The notes: generated by a model from the letters alone, not told the origin. Counted from the stretch's first letter, positions 35,430-44,354 are shown. The stretch: 64,000 nucleotides of DNA from Solitalea lacus (GCF_022014595.1 NZ_CP091740.1:248001-312000), one strand, 5' to 3'. Translations and numbers: made by a program.

Positions 35430-37982
35430 TTAAACATTAATTGGGATTTCGACTATGTTTTCAATTGATATTTGAGTTTGTACAGGAGTATAAATATCAA
35501 CCTCTGTTCTTGGTGTTTCAAGAGAGACTATTAGACTATACCTCACTTTGGTATTTGCTTTTCCTAATTTCTTTCTTGTTTTATACCATCCATTTTTAGG
35601 GAACACTGCAATGATATTTCTAGTTGAAAGATCCGCTCCTGACATCACTATAAAGTCCTTTTTAATCGACCCTTTATTTCTAAGCCTTTTTAAAACCCAG
35701 GGTTCACCACTTGTATCTATACTTTCTTCCATTTCTTCTTGCTCAGAAGCGGAGGAAATCCTACGTTTAAAAATGTCAAGAGATTCATTCGGTTTTATAG
35801 CAATGAAATCTAATGCATGAGAATGATACTGAAAACTATTGGAATATCTCCTGTTTCCTGGATTAGGTTCAATGTAATAAGATAAAGTTACAGTAAGTTT
35901 AACATCATTAGTATATAAAACATCTCTTAACACTTCAACTGGCCAAGGAAGTTTAAAAAGATGGTATTCATTATATTTCGGATCATTATTATTATTCTGT
36001 AAGAAAGGCTGTATTTCTCTTTCTGCAATTATAGTCAATGAATTTGAAGCACTATATAATGCTTTGGACAAAACAGGAACTCCATAGCCAACTGTGCGTA
36101 ATAAAGCTCTCTTTCTTGGTTCAGTAAATTGTTCGACTCTCCCATTTCCCAACATTGCACTTGTCCAATCTGCTGAGTGTATCATCAAACCCCTAATAGT
36201 TTCAGGCCATAAATTCGGGTATTTAGTCATTATTTCAGCAGCCATTTTTGAGGCCAATGCCGCAGCTCCACTAGTATCTCCAAATGATTGAAAAATTTTA
36301 GCCCCATTATTATGGGTACTTAATAACCTTAGATTATTGCTAAGGAATGTAAATGTTCCATTGGTTGCCCTGTTTCCACCTTCCATAACAACGTCTGGTT
36401 TATTTGGCCATTGGGAATCCCAAAATAATGAAGTTGAAGAAGAAGGCGACATAGCTCCATATGGAGCTAATGCTGAAAACCCGTTGTTTTGTTCTTCGGC
36501 ACTTAATCTTTCTTTTCTTGTATATGAGCCTACAGTAATTGCATTATAAGATTGACCCGGATCATGAATTGATTCAATTTCATTTTTACTTGGATATTCA
36601 TTATGTCCCTCAATATGGACGTTGCCTCCGCTAACAACAAATATTTGCGGTGGGTCCAATTGATTATTTGGCTCTCCAACAATAATTTTATCAATGGCAG
36701 CAGACCAAGAGGAAGGGCGTCCTTTAAATGCAAAATCTGGGTCACAAATTGCCATACAATAGACTCTTGGATTTTGAGGATTCGAACTTGCTGGAGTATA
36801 GCACGCTGATTTTGTTATACTACCATATAATTCAGGTTCATTAATTACATCCCTCTGAATTAATTTAAATGATTCTAATCCATGAAATATTTGTATTCGC
36901 TCAGGAGAAGCCAACGCCTCCGTTAAGTCTCCATAAACAGCTAAACTTGCCATTCCTGTTCCATGTCCACCTCCACTCCAACTATCATATTTTCCCCAGC
37001 CATCTTTCAATGTAAATAATCTGTCGTCAGGAAGAAAAGGGCTTAAAAGAGGGTGTCGATTATTAACTCCTGTATCAACTAGGCAAATAACCACAGGCGT
37101 TTCAGAGATTCTGTTATCCGTTCGATTAATTAAATCTTGCAGCCACGTTTCTTTATCTTGAGTTGTAATTTCTTCATCCGTGATAAACTCTGGTAACTCT
37201 TGTGGTGATCTCAATTCCGAGAGATTATCCAGCAACATTAAGGACCGAGAAAGTTGTATTGCCGAAGCTTTGATTAATCTTATCGTATGCTCAGGGAAAA
37301 TTATATCAGAGTTAGTAATTTGAGCTCCTATTGAATTAAGATTATTAAGAACTTTGAGCATCTTTTCATCATCATTGGAAGTTTTTCTAAACCACACTTC
37401 CCACCAAACTTCTTGCTCAACATTTGGAAAAGGTTTTTCTGGTGCATCACTCCAGAATGCTTCAAGAGATGCTAATTGAATTAATTCAACATTTGCTAAT
37501 AATGCATTGTTGGATGGAGTTCTACGTGTTTCGTTACCATTTTCATCTATTTTTATTCTGTCCCTACTTTCATCTAAATATTTCTCAACTGCTTTAATAA
37601 AATGACTAATCCCTCCCTTTTTAAGCATTACCAGAACCCGATATCTCTCTTGATTTTCTATCACTTCATTAGATATCTTTAAAAGTTGATAATTCTCTCG
37701 AGAATCATATAAACTTTCAAATTTTAAAGGATAACTCCACTCTGAAACAAATTCTACATAAATGGCTTCATCTCGTTCAACATTTTGAGGAAGTTGCACT
37801 GCTTGCAATTCCTCAAATCGTGCTTTAATATTATTAAGCTGATTTAATATTCTTGCTCCATGAGCAGCTCTATCACGCTCAACTAATCTAGATTGAATGT
37901 TTACCAATCGAGGGTATCGATACGGCTCATCGGTTTTATATCCATTAATTTGGAGGTGAGGTAGTTGTACTGATTCTGGCAT
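35430..37982 (-). CDS. ietS: IetS-like subtilisin-family (S8) serine protease
   Basis: 850 residues, no signal peptide. The catalytic triad of the S8 family is readable: Asp303 in VICLVDTGVNN, His340 in GGHGTGMASL and Ser571 in GDTSGAAALAS. A long N-terminal region (about 1-290) precedes the protease, and a beta-rich C-terminus of about 250 residues follows. A cytoplasmic subtilase encoded directly after an AAA ATPase is the IetA/IetS pair, known as a plasmid incompatibility/stability determinant and reported as an anti-phage system. Its start codon abuts the stop of the ATPase gene, so translation is coupled. Which substrate it cuts is unknown. Confidence 0.85.
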   Translation of the reverse strand: MPESVQLPHLQINGYKTDEPYRYPRLVNIQSRLVERDRAAHGARILNQLNNIKARFEELQAVQLPQNVERDEAIYVEFVSEWSYPLKFESLYDSRENYQLLKISNEVIENQERYRVLVMLKKGGISHFIKAVEKYLDESRDRIKIDENGNETRRTPSNNALLANVELIQLASLEAFWSDAPEKPFPNVEQEVWWEVWFRKTSNDDEKMLKVLNNLNSIGAQITNSDIIFPEHTIRLIKASAIQLSRSLMLLDNLSELRSPQELPEFITDEEITTQDKETWLQDLINRTDNRISETPVVICLVDTGVNNRHPLLSPFLPDDRLFTLKDGWGKYDSWSGGGHGTGMASLAVYGDLTEALASPERIQIFHGLESFKLIQRDVINEPELYGSITKSACYTPASSNPQNPRVYCMAICDPDFAFKGRPSSWSAAIDKIIVGEPNNQLDPPQIFVVSGGNVHIEGHNEYPSKNEIESIHDPGQSYNAITVGSYTRKERLSAEEQNNGFSALAPYGAMSPSSSTSLFWDSQWPNKPDVVMEGGNRATNGTFTFLSNNLRLLSTHNNGAKIFQSFGDTSGAAALASKMAAEIMTKYPNLWPETIRGLMIHSADWTSAMLGNGRVEQFTEPRKRALLRTVGYGVPVLSKALYSASNSLTIIAEREIQPFLQNNNNDPKYNEYHLFKLPWPVEVLRDVLYTNDVKLTVTLSYYIEPNPGNRRYSNSFQYHSHALDFIAIKPNESLDIFKRRISSASEQEEMEESIDTSGEPWVLKRLRNKGSIKKDFIVMSGADLSTRNIIAVFPKNGWYKTRKKLGKANTKVRYSLIVSLETPRTEVDIYTPVQTQISIENIVEIPINV

Positions 37983-38960
37983 CTATGATTTTCTCTTCCT
38001 TAATAAGGCTATAAAATAGTCCTTATTTAAAACATTATTTTCACTAAGAATCATTTCTTTAATTGATTCTTCGCAAGCTTTTACAATATCTGAATAATTT
38101 AAACCCTCTGCGATTTCGGAAACTTGTTTGTAGTTGATTTTAGTATCAAAAGAGAATCCTGAAGTGTTTTTCTTTATAGTTGAAACAATCTCTGCCTTAC
38201 CGGGCAAAGGGTAAGTAACTATATCATCGAAACGTCTAAACAGTGCTTTATCTAGGGACTCTGGTAGATTTGTTGCAGCAATTATAATACTATTACTATG
38301 ATCCTTCTCGATGTTAATTAAAAAACTGTTTAATACCCTTTTAATTTCTCCAACATCTTGTCCTTGATTACGATGAGACCCAATCGAGTCAAATTCGTCA
38401 AATAAGTATACTCCTCTATAATCAGGCATTGCATCAAATATCTGCCTTAACTTAGAAATAGATTCTCCCATGAATTTTGACATCAACCCATCTAACCGAA
38501 TTATAAAAACAGGAATTCCAAGTTCACCAGCTATTGCTTGTGCTGTCATTGTTTTACCACAACCCGGTGGACCTATCAAAAGTATTTTTCTTCTAGGAGA
38601 AAGATTGTGCTGCCTGATTATTTCCCACTTTTGCTGTTCTGCTATTAACCTTTCCAACGCACTCTGAACATGCGTATCCAAAATCATATCATCGAGCTTT
38701 AGCTGAGGCTGAAAAACATCAATAAGTTCATTAAGTTCCCGTTTTGGTTGAGAAATTGAAATGGTTTTATTCCGACCAACAAAAGATAATGATCTGTTCT
38801 TTCTAGCCCTATCAATCAATTCTTTTAGCTCTTGAGCAATTGTAGTATGACCTTGACGGGCCTCTGATGCCGCTATTTGTATTGCAGAAGAAAAAAAACG
38901 TTCATCGTCCCCATCTCCAAACGATTTGATTAAGCTTTTTATTTGATCAGATGCTGCCAT
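37983..38960 (-). CDS. ietA: IetA-like AAA+ ATPase
   Basis: 325 residues. After a helical N-terminal region comes an AAA module: Walker A GPPGCGKT (Lys136), Walker B VYLFDEFD, sensor-1 AATNLPES and the arginine-finger pair in FRRFDD. A small C-terminal helical lid follows. The form is close to FtsH/spastin-type AAA proteins without the protease. It is the first gene of a two-gene operon with the subtilase and probably senses infection or controls the protease. Whether the ATPase restrains or activates the protease cannot be read from the sequence. Confidence 0.87.
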   Translation of the reverse strand: MAASDQIKSLIKSFGDGDDERFFSSAIQIAASEARQGHTTIAQELKELIDRARKNRSLSFVGRNKTISISQPKRELNELIDVFQPQLKLDDMILDTHVQSALERLIAEQQKWEIIRQHNLSPRRKILLIGPPGCGKTMTAQAIAGELGIPVFIIRLDGLMSKFMGESISKLRQIFDAMPDYRGVYLFDEFDSIGSHRNQGQDVGEIKRVLNSFLINIEKDHSNSIIIAATNLPESLDKALFRRFDDIVTYPLPGKAEIVSTIKKNTSGFSFDTKINYKQVSEIAEGLNYSDIVKACEESIKEMILSENNVLNKDYFIALLRKRKS

Positions 38961-39021
38961 AAGTTCAAAAGTACAATAAATATGATTATTAAAATTATAA
39001 GTTTCAAGTCAAAGAGAGAGG

Positions 39022-39489
39022 CTATAAAAGCCCCTCATCTCCAAAACTGTAATAACTATCACTCGTTATTATCAAATGATCCAATATCTCAATATTCAAC
39101 ACCCTTCCGGCTTCTTTAAGCTGCTTAGTTAGTTGAATATCCTGTTGACTTGGACTTAATGTCCCAGAAGGGTGATTGTGACAAAGGATAATAGCAGATG
39201 CATGCGATAACAATGCAGCAGCAAAGATGATCTTCGCATCTACCACTGTTCCTGAAACCCCACCCAAGGAAACCTGATAAATCCCGATTACCTTATGACT
39301 GCGCTTTAATAAGAGAATCTTGAATTCTTCCAAAAATCCTATCAATCCGTCATCCCAATGCCCTTTAAAAATTGTGTAAGCGTCTTTTGATGAATGAACG
39401 GTTTTCATATCTGATGCCTTTACTTTTGGGTTATACCGTAAAGAGATTTCGGAAACCATAGAAATAGTGTTAACCTGTGAATTTTTCAT
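39022..39489 (-). CDS. RadC-like JAB/MPN domain protein
   Basis: 155 residues with only the C-terminal JAB domain of RadC (the N-terminal helix-hairpin-helix is missing, as in the short mobile-element form). Metal-binding JAMM features: Glu in FLEEFKILLL, then HNHPSGTLSPSQQD. SLGGVSGTVVDAKIIF is the usual RadC block. Short RadC proteins are frequent passengers on Bacteroidota islands and ICEs; their role is unknown and the historic DNA-repair label is doubtful. The gene precedes ietA on the same strand. Confidence 0.88.
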   Translation of the reverse strand: MKNSQVNTISMVSEISLRYNPKVKASDMKTVHSSKDAYTIFKGHWDDGLIGFLEEFKILLLKRSHKVIGIYQVSLGGVSGTVVDAKIIFAAALLSHASAIILCHNHPSGTLSPSQQDIQLTKQLKEAGRVLNIEILDHLIITSDSYYSFGDEGLL

Positions 39490-40154
39490 GTAAATAGTGA
39501 TAAAAAATGATTTATGACTGAGTTAATTGATAGCAACGACAGAACGTGCTCGCCGCTGCGAGTTAAGTGAAGGGTCAAAGCAAAGAAGCCCGCTAGGGCG
39601 ATGCTTTGATATGCTTTGCACAAGGAACTGGCGAAGCTTTTGAATTAGGTTTGTGTGTAGGCTCTCAAAAGCTATGATCAGTTCCGCAGCCCTTCACGAC
39701 AAGCAGGCGAGCCAAACGTGTAAAGCGGTTAGCTTTTAAATGGATGAAGCTTTAGCGGAATTAGATTTAAAAGATAAAGGCAGCTTTACGATGACGAATG
39801 GAGAAGTGGACAAAAATTGTGACAGAAAGCGAAGGGTTGGGTAAGCCTGGAAGATTTTATAAGGGTAATGTATTGGACTAAAATGTTCCAAGCTGAAAAG
39901 CGTTGGGGCTTGTAAAGCATAGCTTTACGAATCTGGCGGAATTTTAGGTAGCTTCGGAATGAGGAACGCCTAATTTCCTTTCAGTTATATATTCCGATCC
40001 AGTAACACCCCTATATAAGCAGTCCAGTAACCACTTATAAAGGAAAATAGAATGAGTTTTCCGAAGATCAGTTTTTGGCTTATCCCTCCTTAGTCCACCA
40101 CATGAGGGTAGGGCAAAAACTGGATCTGTACGGCTTGCAGAAAGGTAGTTAAAC
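39490..40154. ncRNA. Candidate structured non-coding region
   Basis: About 660 bases with no credible reading frame but a dense set of pairings. Domain 1 (39545-39715) has closing stem GTGAAGGG / CCCTTCAC (39567-39574 with 39690-39697) around two arms. Arm a: CAAAGCA / TGCTTTG with inner GCCC / GGGC. Arm b: GGAACTG / CAGTTCC (39624, 39679) continuing, after an internal loop, into AGCTTTTGA / TCAAAAGCT. A flanking hairpin CTCGC / GCGAG lies at 39549-39562. GTAAAGC / GCTTTAC forms a hairpin at 39912-39928. Domain 2 (40066-40126) has a 12-bp stem with one bulge (GATCAGTTTTTG with CAAAAACTGGATC) and inner CCCTC / GAGGG. The pairings are seen by eye. Function (RNA, transfer origin or replication site) is unknown. 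Confidence 0.45.
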
Positions 40155-40187
40155 GAAAAAACTCCATAGCGGTTAACTATGGAGTTT
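40155..40187 (-). terminator. Terminator of the small exported-protein cluster
   Basis: Perfect stem AAACTCCATAG / CTATGGAGTTT with a short loop; the minus strand continues into TTTTTT. It ends transcription of the three genes at 40213-41645 and isolates them from the non-coding region. Confidence 0.85.
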
Positions 40188-40212
40188 AATCTTTTATGTT
40201 ATGAATTCATTA

Positions 40213-40755
40213 TTATTCTTCTACAATTCTTAATTCAACTGAATATGCCATTGGACTTAAGTCATTTGAGGTAGAATAATGTTCAAAAATTGTGTATTGA
40301 ACATTCTCATGCACATAAATTTTACAACGATTTTTTTTCTCCCATTGAGGAGATGACCCAATTTGTTTAGGTTTTAACGCTAATATTTTTTTTAGATATA
40401 AATCTTTTAGGAGCTTACTAGTGAAGCCATAAATTAATTTGTATTCATATCGGCCATCCTCCCAATCACTGTAACTTGCATTCAATGCTTGTTCTCCAAT
40501 TTTAGATTTAGTTAATTCCCATAAATAGAAATAATAATCTTCATCCATTTGTAGGTCAGTTGATGAGCGTTTCCATTTCGGAGTAATAATAAATAGTTCT
40601 TTGTCTATCTTTTGGGGAGTTTTAGATTTCCATGAATCCAGTAAATTATGCAGTTTTTCGAAAGGAATGCTTTGAGAACTCGCTACAAGTGAGGAGCAAT
40701 TTAATATGATGAATGGCGTTAATGCCATTAATAATAATCTTTGAAACTTTTTCAT
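40213..40755 (-). CDS. Small exported hypothetical protein (180 aa)
   Basis: N-terminal signal sequence (about residues 1-27; a Cys at 20 in FIILNC leaves a lipoprotein possible, though the lipobox is not canonical). The mature part is rich in Tyr, Trp and Lys, with segments DEDYYFYLWELTKSKIG and VHENVQYTIFEHYSTS. No family recognised. It is the last of three small exported proteins in a row on the minus strand, with 9 bp to the preceding gene, so co-translated and likely co-functional with it. Confidence 0.65.
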   Translation of the reverse strand: MKKFQRLLLMALTPFIILNCSSLVASSQSIPFEKLHNLLDSWKSKTPQKIDKELFIITPKWKRSSTDLQMDEDYYFYLWELTKSKIGEQALNASYSDWEDGRYEYKLIYGFTSKLLKDLYLKKILALKPKQIGSSPQWEKKNRCKIYVHENVQYTIFEHYSTSNDLSPMAYSVELRIVEE

Positions 40756-40764
40756 AAAAAAATG

Positions 40765-41190
40765 TTAGATCTTTCCTTTTGCAAATTCTTGTAATGCGGG
40801 CAAAAGAACATAATGTTGAACCCAGCCTGCTCTTGCTCTATTTTTTTTATTTTTATTTTCTTCCGTAGAGCTAGGCCAGTCATTACTGATATTATAAAAC
40901 CAAAGAGAATTTGATTCTGTAACTTGAACTTTAAAATCTGATCGTGTTAAATTTTGAACAGTTTTATTATATATATCAGTATAATCGCCATAGTCGTAAT
41001 ATCTCCATTGAGATGCTTGATTATTTAAAAAATAAGACCATTGGTTGTTAAGTATTTGAAAGAAGCTTCTGTCAAGTTTAATGTCTTTTCCCCAATAGTC
41101 TAATGTTGCATAACTCTGTGCTTTAATTTTTGTTGATGATAGTAGGGCAAGAAATGAAATAAGCAATGTCAGTTTAAGTGTTCTTTTCAT
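40765..41190 (-). CDS. Small exported hypothetical protein (141 aa)
   Basis: Sec signal peptide (about 1-24, SSTKIKAQ). The mature part is about 117 residues, aromatic-rich (FFQILNNQWSYFLNNQASQWRYYDYGDYTD), with a polar Lys/Asn segment NKNKKNRARAGW and an alpha-helical end. No family recognised. The 9-bp gap to the next gene and the 62-bp gap from the previous one suggest one operon. Confidence 0.65.
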   Translation of the reverse strand: MKRTLKLTLLISFLALLSSTKIKAQSYATLDYWGKDIKLDRSFFQILNNQWSYFLNNQASQWRYYDYGDYTDIYNKTVQNLTRSDFKVQVTESNSLWFYNISNDWPSSTEENKNKKNRARAGWVQHYVLLPALQEFAKGKI

Positions 41191-41252
41191 GTGATTATAT
41201 TTAAGTGATAAGATGTGAGTTTTAACCCCATAAGAAAGTTTTAAATAAAAAA

Positions 41253-41645
41253 TTAAAATCTTGTTGCTTTAAGTTCATACCATGCAGATCGATTTAATCC
41301 TCCATTTTCACGTATATATTTTGTAAAATTCGCAGATGTAATAACAGACATTGTTTTATTGACTATCAATTCAAAGCTTACGGTTTCCTTTTCGCTTGAC
41401 GATTCAGTCTTTGAATATTTGTTTTCAGAAACCATTTTGAGAACTAACGTCCCATTCGTAGTTTTTACTAAAACACTATTGTCGTAAATAGTTAATGTTA
41501 ACTCCTTACCTAATTCTCTAGGAGCTATTCTATTATATAATTTATCATCAGATGCATTAACTGATGTAACTTTTAGAGTTTGAGCATAGACAGAAATAGC
41601 TGAAAATAAAATGATCAATATAGTTGTGAATAGAGTTTTTTTCAT
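41253..41645 (-). CDS. Small exported hypothetical protein (130 aa)
   Basis: Sec signal peptide (about 1-21, SVYAQ). The mature domain alternates beta-type segments (KELTLTIYDNSVLVKTTNGTLVLKMV, then ETVSFELIVN), suggestive of a small beta-sandwich or lipocalin-like fold, but no family can be named. It is the first of three exported-protein genes on the island. Confidence 0.65.
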   Translation of the reverse strand: MKKTLFTTILIILFSAISVYAQTLKVTSVNASDDKLYNRIAPRELGKELTLTIYDNSVLVKTTNGTLVLKMVSENKYSKTESSSEKETVSFELIVNKTMSVITSANFTKYIRENGGLNRSAWYELKATRF

Positions 41646-42131
41646 AAATAGGTTATCGTTTTTTTGTAAGGGTTAATTCTGAAATTTATTTAAATAATTG
41701 TAATTAAAAAGTGTTCGTTAATGGAAAGTTTTTATTCTTCTTATTATGAGTGATTTAAGTTTTTCAGAAAGTGAATTACTGTAATGAATTCCCCTTTAAA
41801 TGATACTACCTAATTGGAGATTAACCATAAGTATATCACTCTTAAAATCATAAATCCGAAGAAAATTACTAAGCCCCATAACCAAAGTTCAAGGAAATTA
41901 ACAATCAATAGAATAGCGATTACCAACCCAACTACGGTTATGGTAAGCTGAAGAATCTGATTTGACATAGATGTTTCAATTAATAGTCTTAAAAATCCGT
42001 TAGTGGCATTAATTTATGTTCTTTTTACAGGGAGTGACCACCATTTTACCTTATAAAACAACAATCTAACGGAAGTTAATAAGTGACTGAATATCGAGTC
42101 AGGAATGATGTCTTAATAATTAAATCGCTAA
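41646..42131. other. Spacer with one small membrane-protein gene
   Basis: About 485 bases holding the 52-codon gene at 41810-41968. No other gene or recognisable element was seen; the left part is very AT-rich and probably contains the promoter for the exported-protein genes. Confidence 0.4.
41810..41968 (-). CDS. Small two-span membrane protein (52 aa)
   Basis: Starts MSNQILQLTITVVGL and consists of two hydrophobic stretches (about 8-24 and 28-50) separated by a short turn with an acidic residue (NFLELWLW), ending SN. Such a helical hairpin is typical of small membrane proteins, including some toxin or modulator peptides. No family recognised. It is transcribed in the same direction as the exported-protein cluster, 165 bp upstream of it. 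Confidence 0.5.
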   Translation of the reverse strand: MSNQILQLTITVVGLVIAILLIVNFLELWLWGLVIFFGFMILRVIYLWLISN

Positions 42132-42380
42132 ATGAAGACTGAACTTTTAAAGGAAAAATACGGCGAGGATAGCAGCCTTCGAGAGTGTATGACAGCCAAC
42201 TTTTTAAAAGCTAAAACATTGCGCTTTTTCCTTTTAAAAGGAATATCTTATAAAGTTCTTTCGAAAAGATTTCACTTACTTCAGAAGCATGTGAGGGGAT
42301 ATTTCTCACGGCTACCCTTGCATGGTCAACATACCCTACAAAAGAAAAACCCCTTCTACCTTATAGATAGAGGGGGATGA
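42132..42380 (+). CDS. Possible small hypothetical protein (82 aa)
   Basis: Begins MKTELLKEKYGEDSSLRE; the N-terminal half looks protein-like and the C-terminal half is basic. No ribosome-binding or promoter signal was seen, and the 3' end overlaps a G/C-rich imperfect hairpin. It is the only plus-strand candidate between minus-strand island genes. May be spurious or a remnant. Confidence 0.25.
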   Translation: MKTELLKEKYGEDSSLRECMTANFLKAKTLRFFLLKGISYKVLSKRFHLLQKHVRGYFSRLPLHGQHTLQKKNPFYLIDRGG

Positions 42381-42384
42381 TAAT

Positions 42385-42443
42385 TTCGGACACTAATTTT
42401 ATAGGGGGTATATAATAACCTTTTTTCGATTTTAGTGTCCGAA
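42385..42443. repeat. 12-bp perfect inverted repeat around a 35-base spacer
   Basis: TTCGGACACTAA at 42385-42396 and its exact complement TTAGTGTCCGAA at 42432-42443. It lies just past the stop codon of the helicase-like gene, so it may be a terminator-like hairpin. The form, with terminal-repeat-like arms, also fits a tiny insertion-sequence remnant. No target duplication is visible. Confidence 0.5.
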
Positions 42444-42453
42444 CTTTTAAAGA

Positions 42454-44241
42454 CTATATTTTCACAGATTTAATCACAAAGCCTTTAACTTGCTTGCCAT
42501 CTAAGGTGGTTGCAATTGTAGTTCTGGCCGATAATTCAAAGTAGTCTTCCATGAGTTTTAGTGAAGCCTTCAATTTTAAACCGAATTTTCTGATTCCGTA
42601 ATTCAGAACTTTTAGGATTGAGTTTGTTGTAAAGCTCTCACCAACTTTAAACCTTAATTTTAATAATGAGATAAAGCCGAAATGCTCTTTCTCTTTTGCT
42701 CGTTTTATTTTTTCAACTTCATCGAAAATCCATCTAGGTTTAAATTCAAGCTCTTTCAGTTTTTGATAACCCAATAAATTATAGACTTCAACTATCGCGG
42801 GGAACTTTCTGTTTAGATCCATGACAATTTGATGGGAGTAAATATTGTATTTATTTGCCTCACTATTTAAATCTTCTAAGATTCCAGTAACGTAGATAAT
42901 CAGTTGTTTATAGGATAAGACTTTCTTTAACTGATTTGCTTGCACATCATTTAAGGGGAACTCATCCTCTTTAACAGTTATTTTAAAGTGCTCAGTATCC
43001 TCATAAGCCTTTATAAGGTTCTCATTGGATAAGTAATAGCCGTTTATCCTTTTGTCTTGTACTTCGTTGTCAACTCTATAATGATTTTCCGATCCATCGT
43101 ATTTAAGGAACTCAGCATAATAAATCTTCTTCAGGGCTTGATCCAATGTAGCACGGGAACCTTCTGTAGTAGCTCCATCTCTTAAGGCTTTAATCTGCAT
43201 ATAAGCTTCTCTACAACCTGATAAAAATGAAAGCACTTGTTCCTTAGCCTTATGGTCAAGATTGGGGTCGATGTTGGTGATATGTGTTAAGCTTTTAATT
43301 TTATTTCTTAATCGACCCTCAATTTGGATAGTATCTGTATAAGGATCAATAATAGAGTGTTTTGCCTTGGTTAAATCGGTAACAATTAAAACATCAGGCT
43401 GTTCATCAATTTTTAGGTCAACTGCTGAAAAGAAACGACTGGTTAGAAAATTGTATTTATTCATCTTTTTCTTTTCAAAATGATGCCATGAGTCATTAAA
43501 GCCGCTTGCTTTTAGTTTGATTCGGCTATCCTCTGCGCAAAAAACATAGCTATCCTCTCTAATTTGAAGTGCTTCGATTATTGAAGCAATAACTTCTGTT
43601 GAGTTGATGAATATAAAATAACGATTACTTTTAGTTTGCTTTAAATAGTGTTTTAAAGATAACAGTATATTGTTGGTAGGATTTAATAGAATTGGAATCC
43701 TATAATCGAAGGTTGGCCTTACGACTAACTCTGAAAATCTTTGTTTTATAAATCTTGGGTCTGATGGCATCAATGGTGTAGCCGAAATGAAGACTTTCCG
43801 TTTAAACTTAAAGAAGTCATCCATTGGAAGAACGATGTTCTTTCTGAAATTAACATCTTTAACAGCTCGATCGCACTCATCGAACATTAAGAAAAAGGTT
43901 TTGTACATATTAATGCCAAGATCTTCACAGGCATCTTTAACTTTTGAAAAGGATTCTGGTGTAACAATTATCTTTTTATGCACAACATCATTAGTTAAAT
44001 AATCAATTATATCATCCTTGTAAATTCCTTCACTAACTCCTAGGATCTCATTAGTTTCTTTGCATTTAATAACAGGGAGATTAGGTTCAATTATTATAGA
44101 ATGTCTTTCACTTTCAAGTTCTGATGTTGTTGCACCAATTGCAGTAAGCGTTTTGTAGATAATTCTGTTGGATGGCAACCCTTTTTTGAATATATCTGCC
44201 ATGTATTGATCTTTATTTATTTTGATAAATCTTCTTTTCAT
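42454..44241 (-). CDS. SF2-helicase-like protein with degenerate Walker A
   Basis: About 595 residues from the ATG at 44241 (MKRRFIKINKDQYMADIF; an upstream in-frame ATG at 44271 is less likely). The helicase-like core shows LPSNRIIYKTLTAIGATTSELES where Walker A should be, with GATT in place of GKT/GKS. It continues with a DExD-type motif FLMFDECDRAV, motif III-like FISATPL and a second domain with QIEGRLRNK resembling motif VI. The C-terminal 250 residues are unlike helicases. It resembles proteins common on Bacteroidota mobile elements. Loss of the GK(T/S) suggests altered or absent ATP hydrolysis. Confidence 0.6.
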   Translation of the reverse strand: MKRRFIKINKDQYMADIFKKGLPSNRIIYKTLTAIGATTSELESERHSIIIEPNLPVIKCKETNEILGVSEGIYKDDIIDYLTNDVVHKKIIVTPESFSKVKDACEDLGINMYKTFFLMFDECDRAVKDVNFRKNIVLPMDDFFKFKRKVFISATPLMPSDPRFIKQRFSELVVRPTFDYRIPILLNPTNNILLSLKHYLKQTKSNRYFIFINSTEVIASIIEALQIREDSYVFCAEDSRIKLKASGFNDSWHHFEKKKMNKYNFLTSRFFSAVDLKIDEQPDVLIVTDLTKAKHSIIDPYTDTIQIEGRLRNKIKSLTHITNIDPNLDHKAKEQVLSFLSGCREAYMQIKALRDGATTEGSRATLDQALKKIYYAEFLKYDGSENHYRVDNEVQDKRINGYYLSNENLIKAYEDTEHFKITVKEDEFPLNDVQANQLKKVLSYKQLIIYVTGILEDLNSEANKYNIYSHQIVMDLNRKFPAIVEVYNLLGYQKLKELEFKPRWIFDEVEKIKRAKEKEHFGFISLLKLRFKVGESFTTNSILKVLNYGIRKFGLKLKASLKLMEDYFELSARTTIATTLDGKQVKGFVIKSVKI

Positions 44242-44354
44242 TATGTTACTTTTTGGGCATAGCAATGCCATTAAGCTTTTATAGGCTTTTAATTTTTTTA
44301 ATTATTGTAAATGTTGATTTAAAAGGAGGGCGATTGCCCTCCCTTTGGGCAGTT

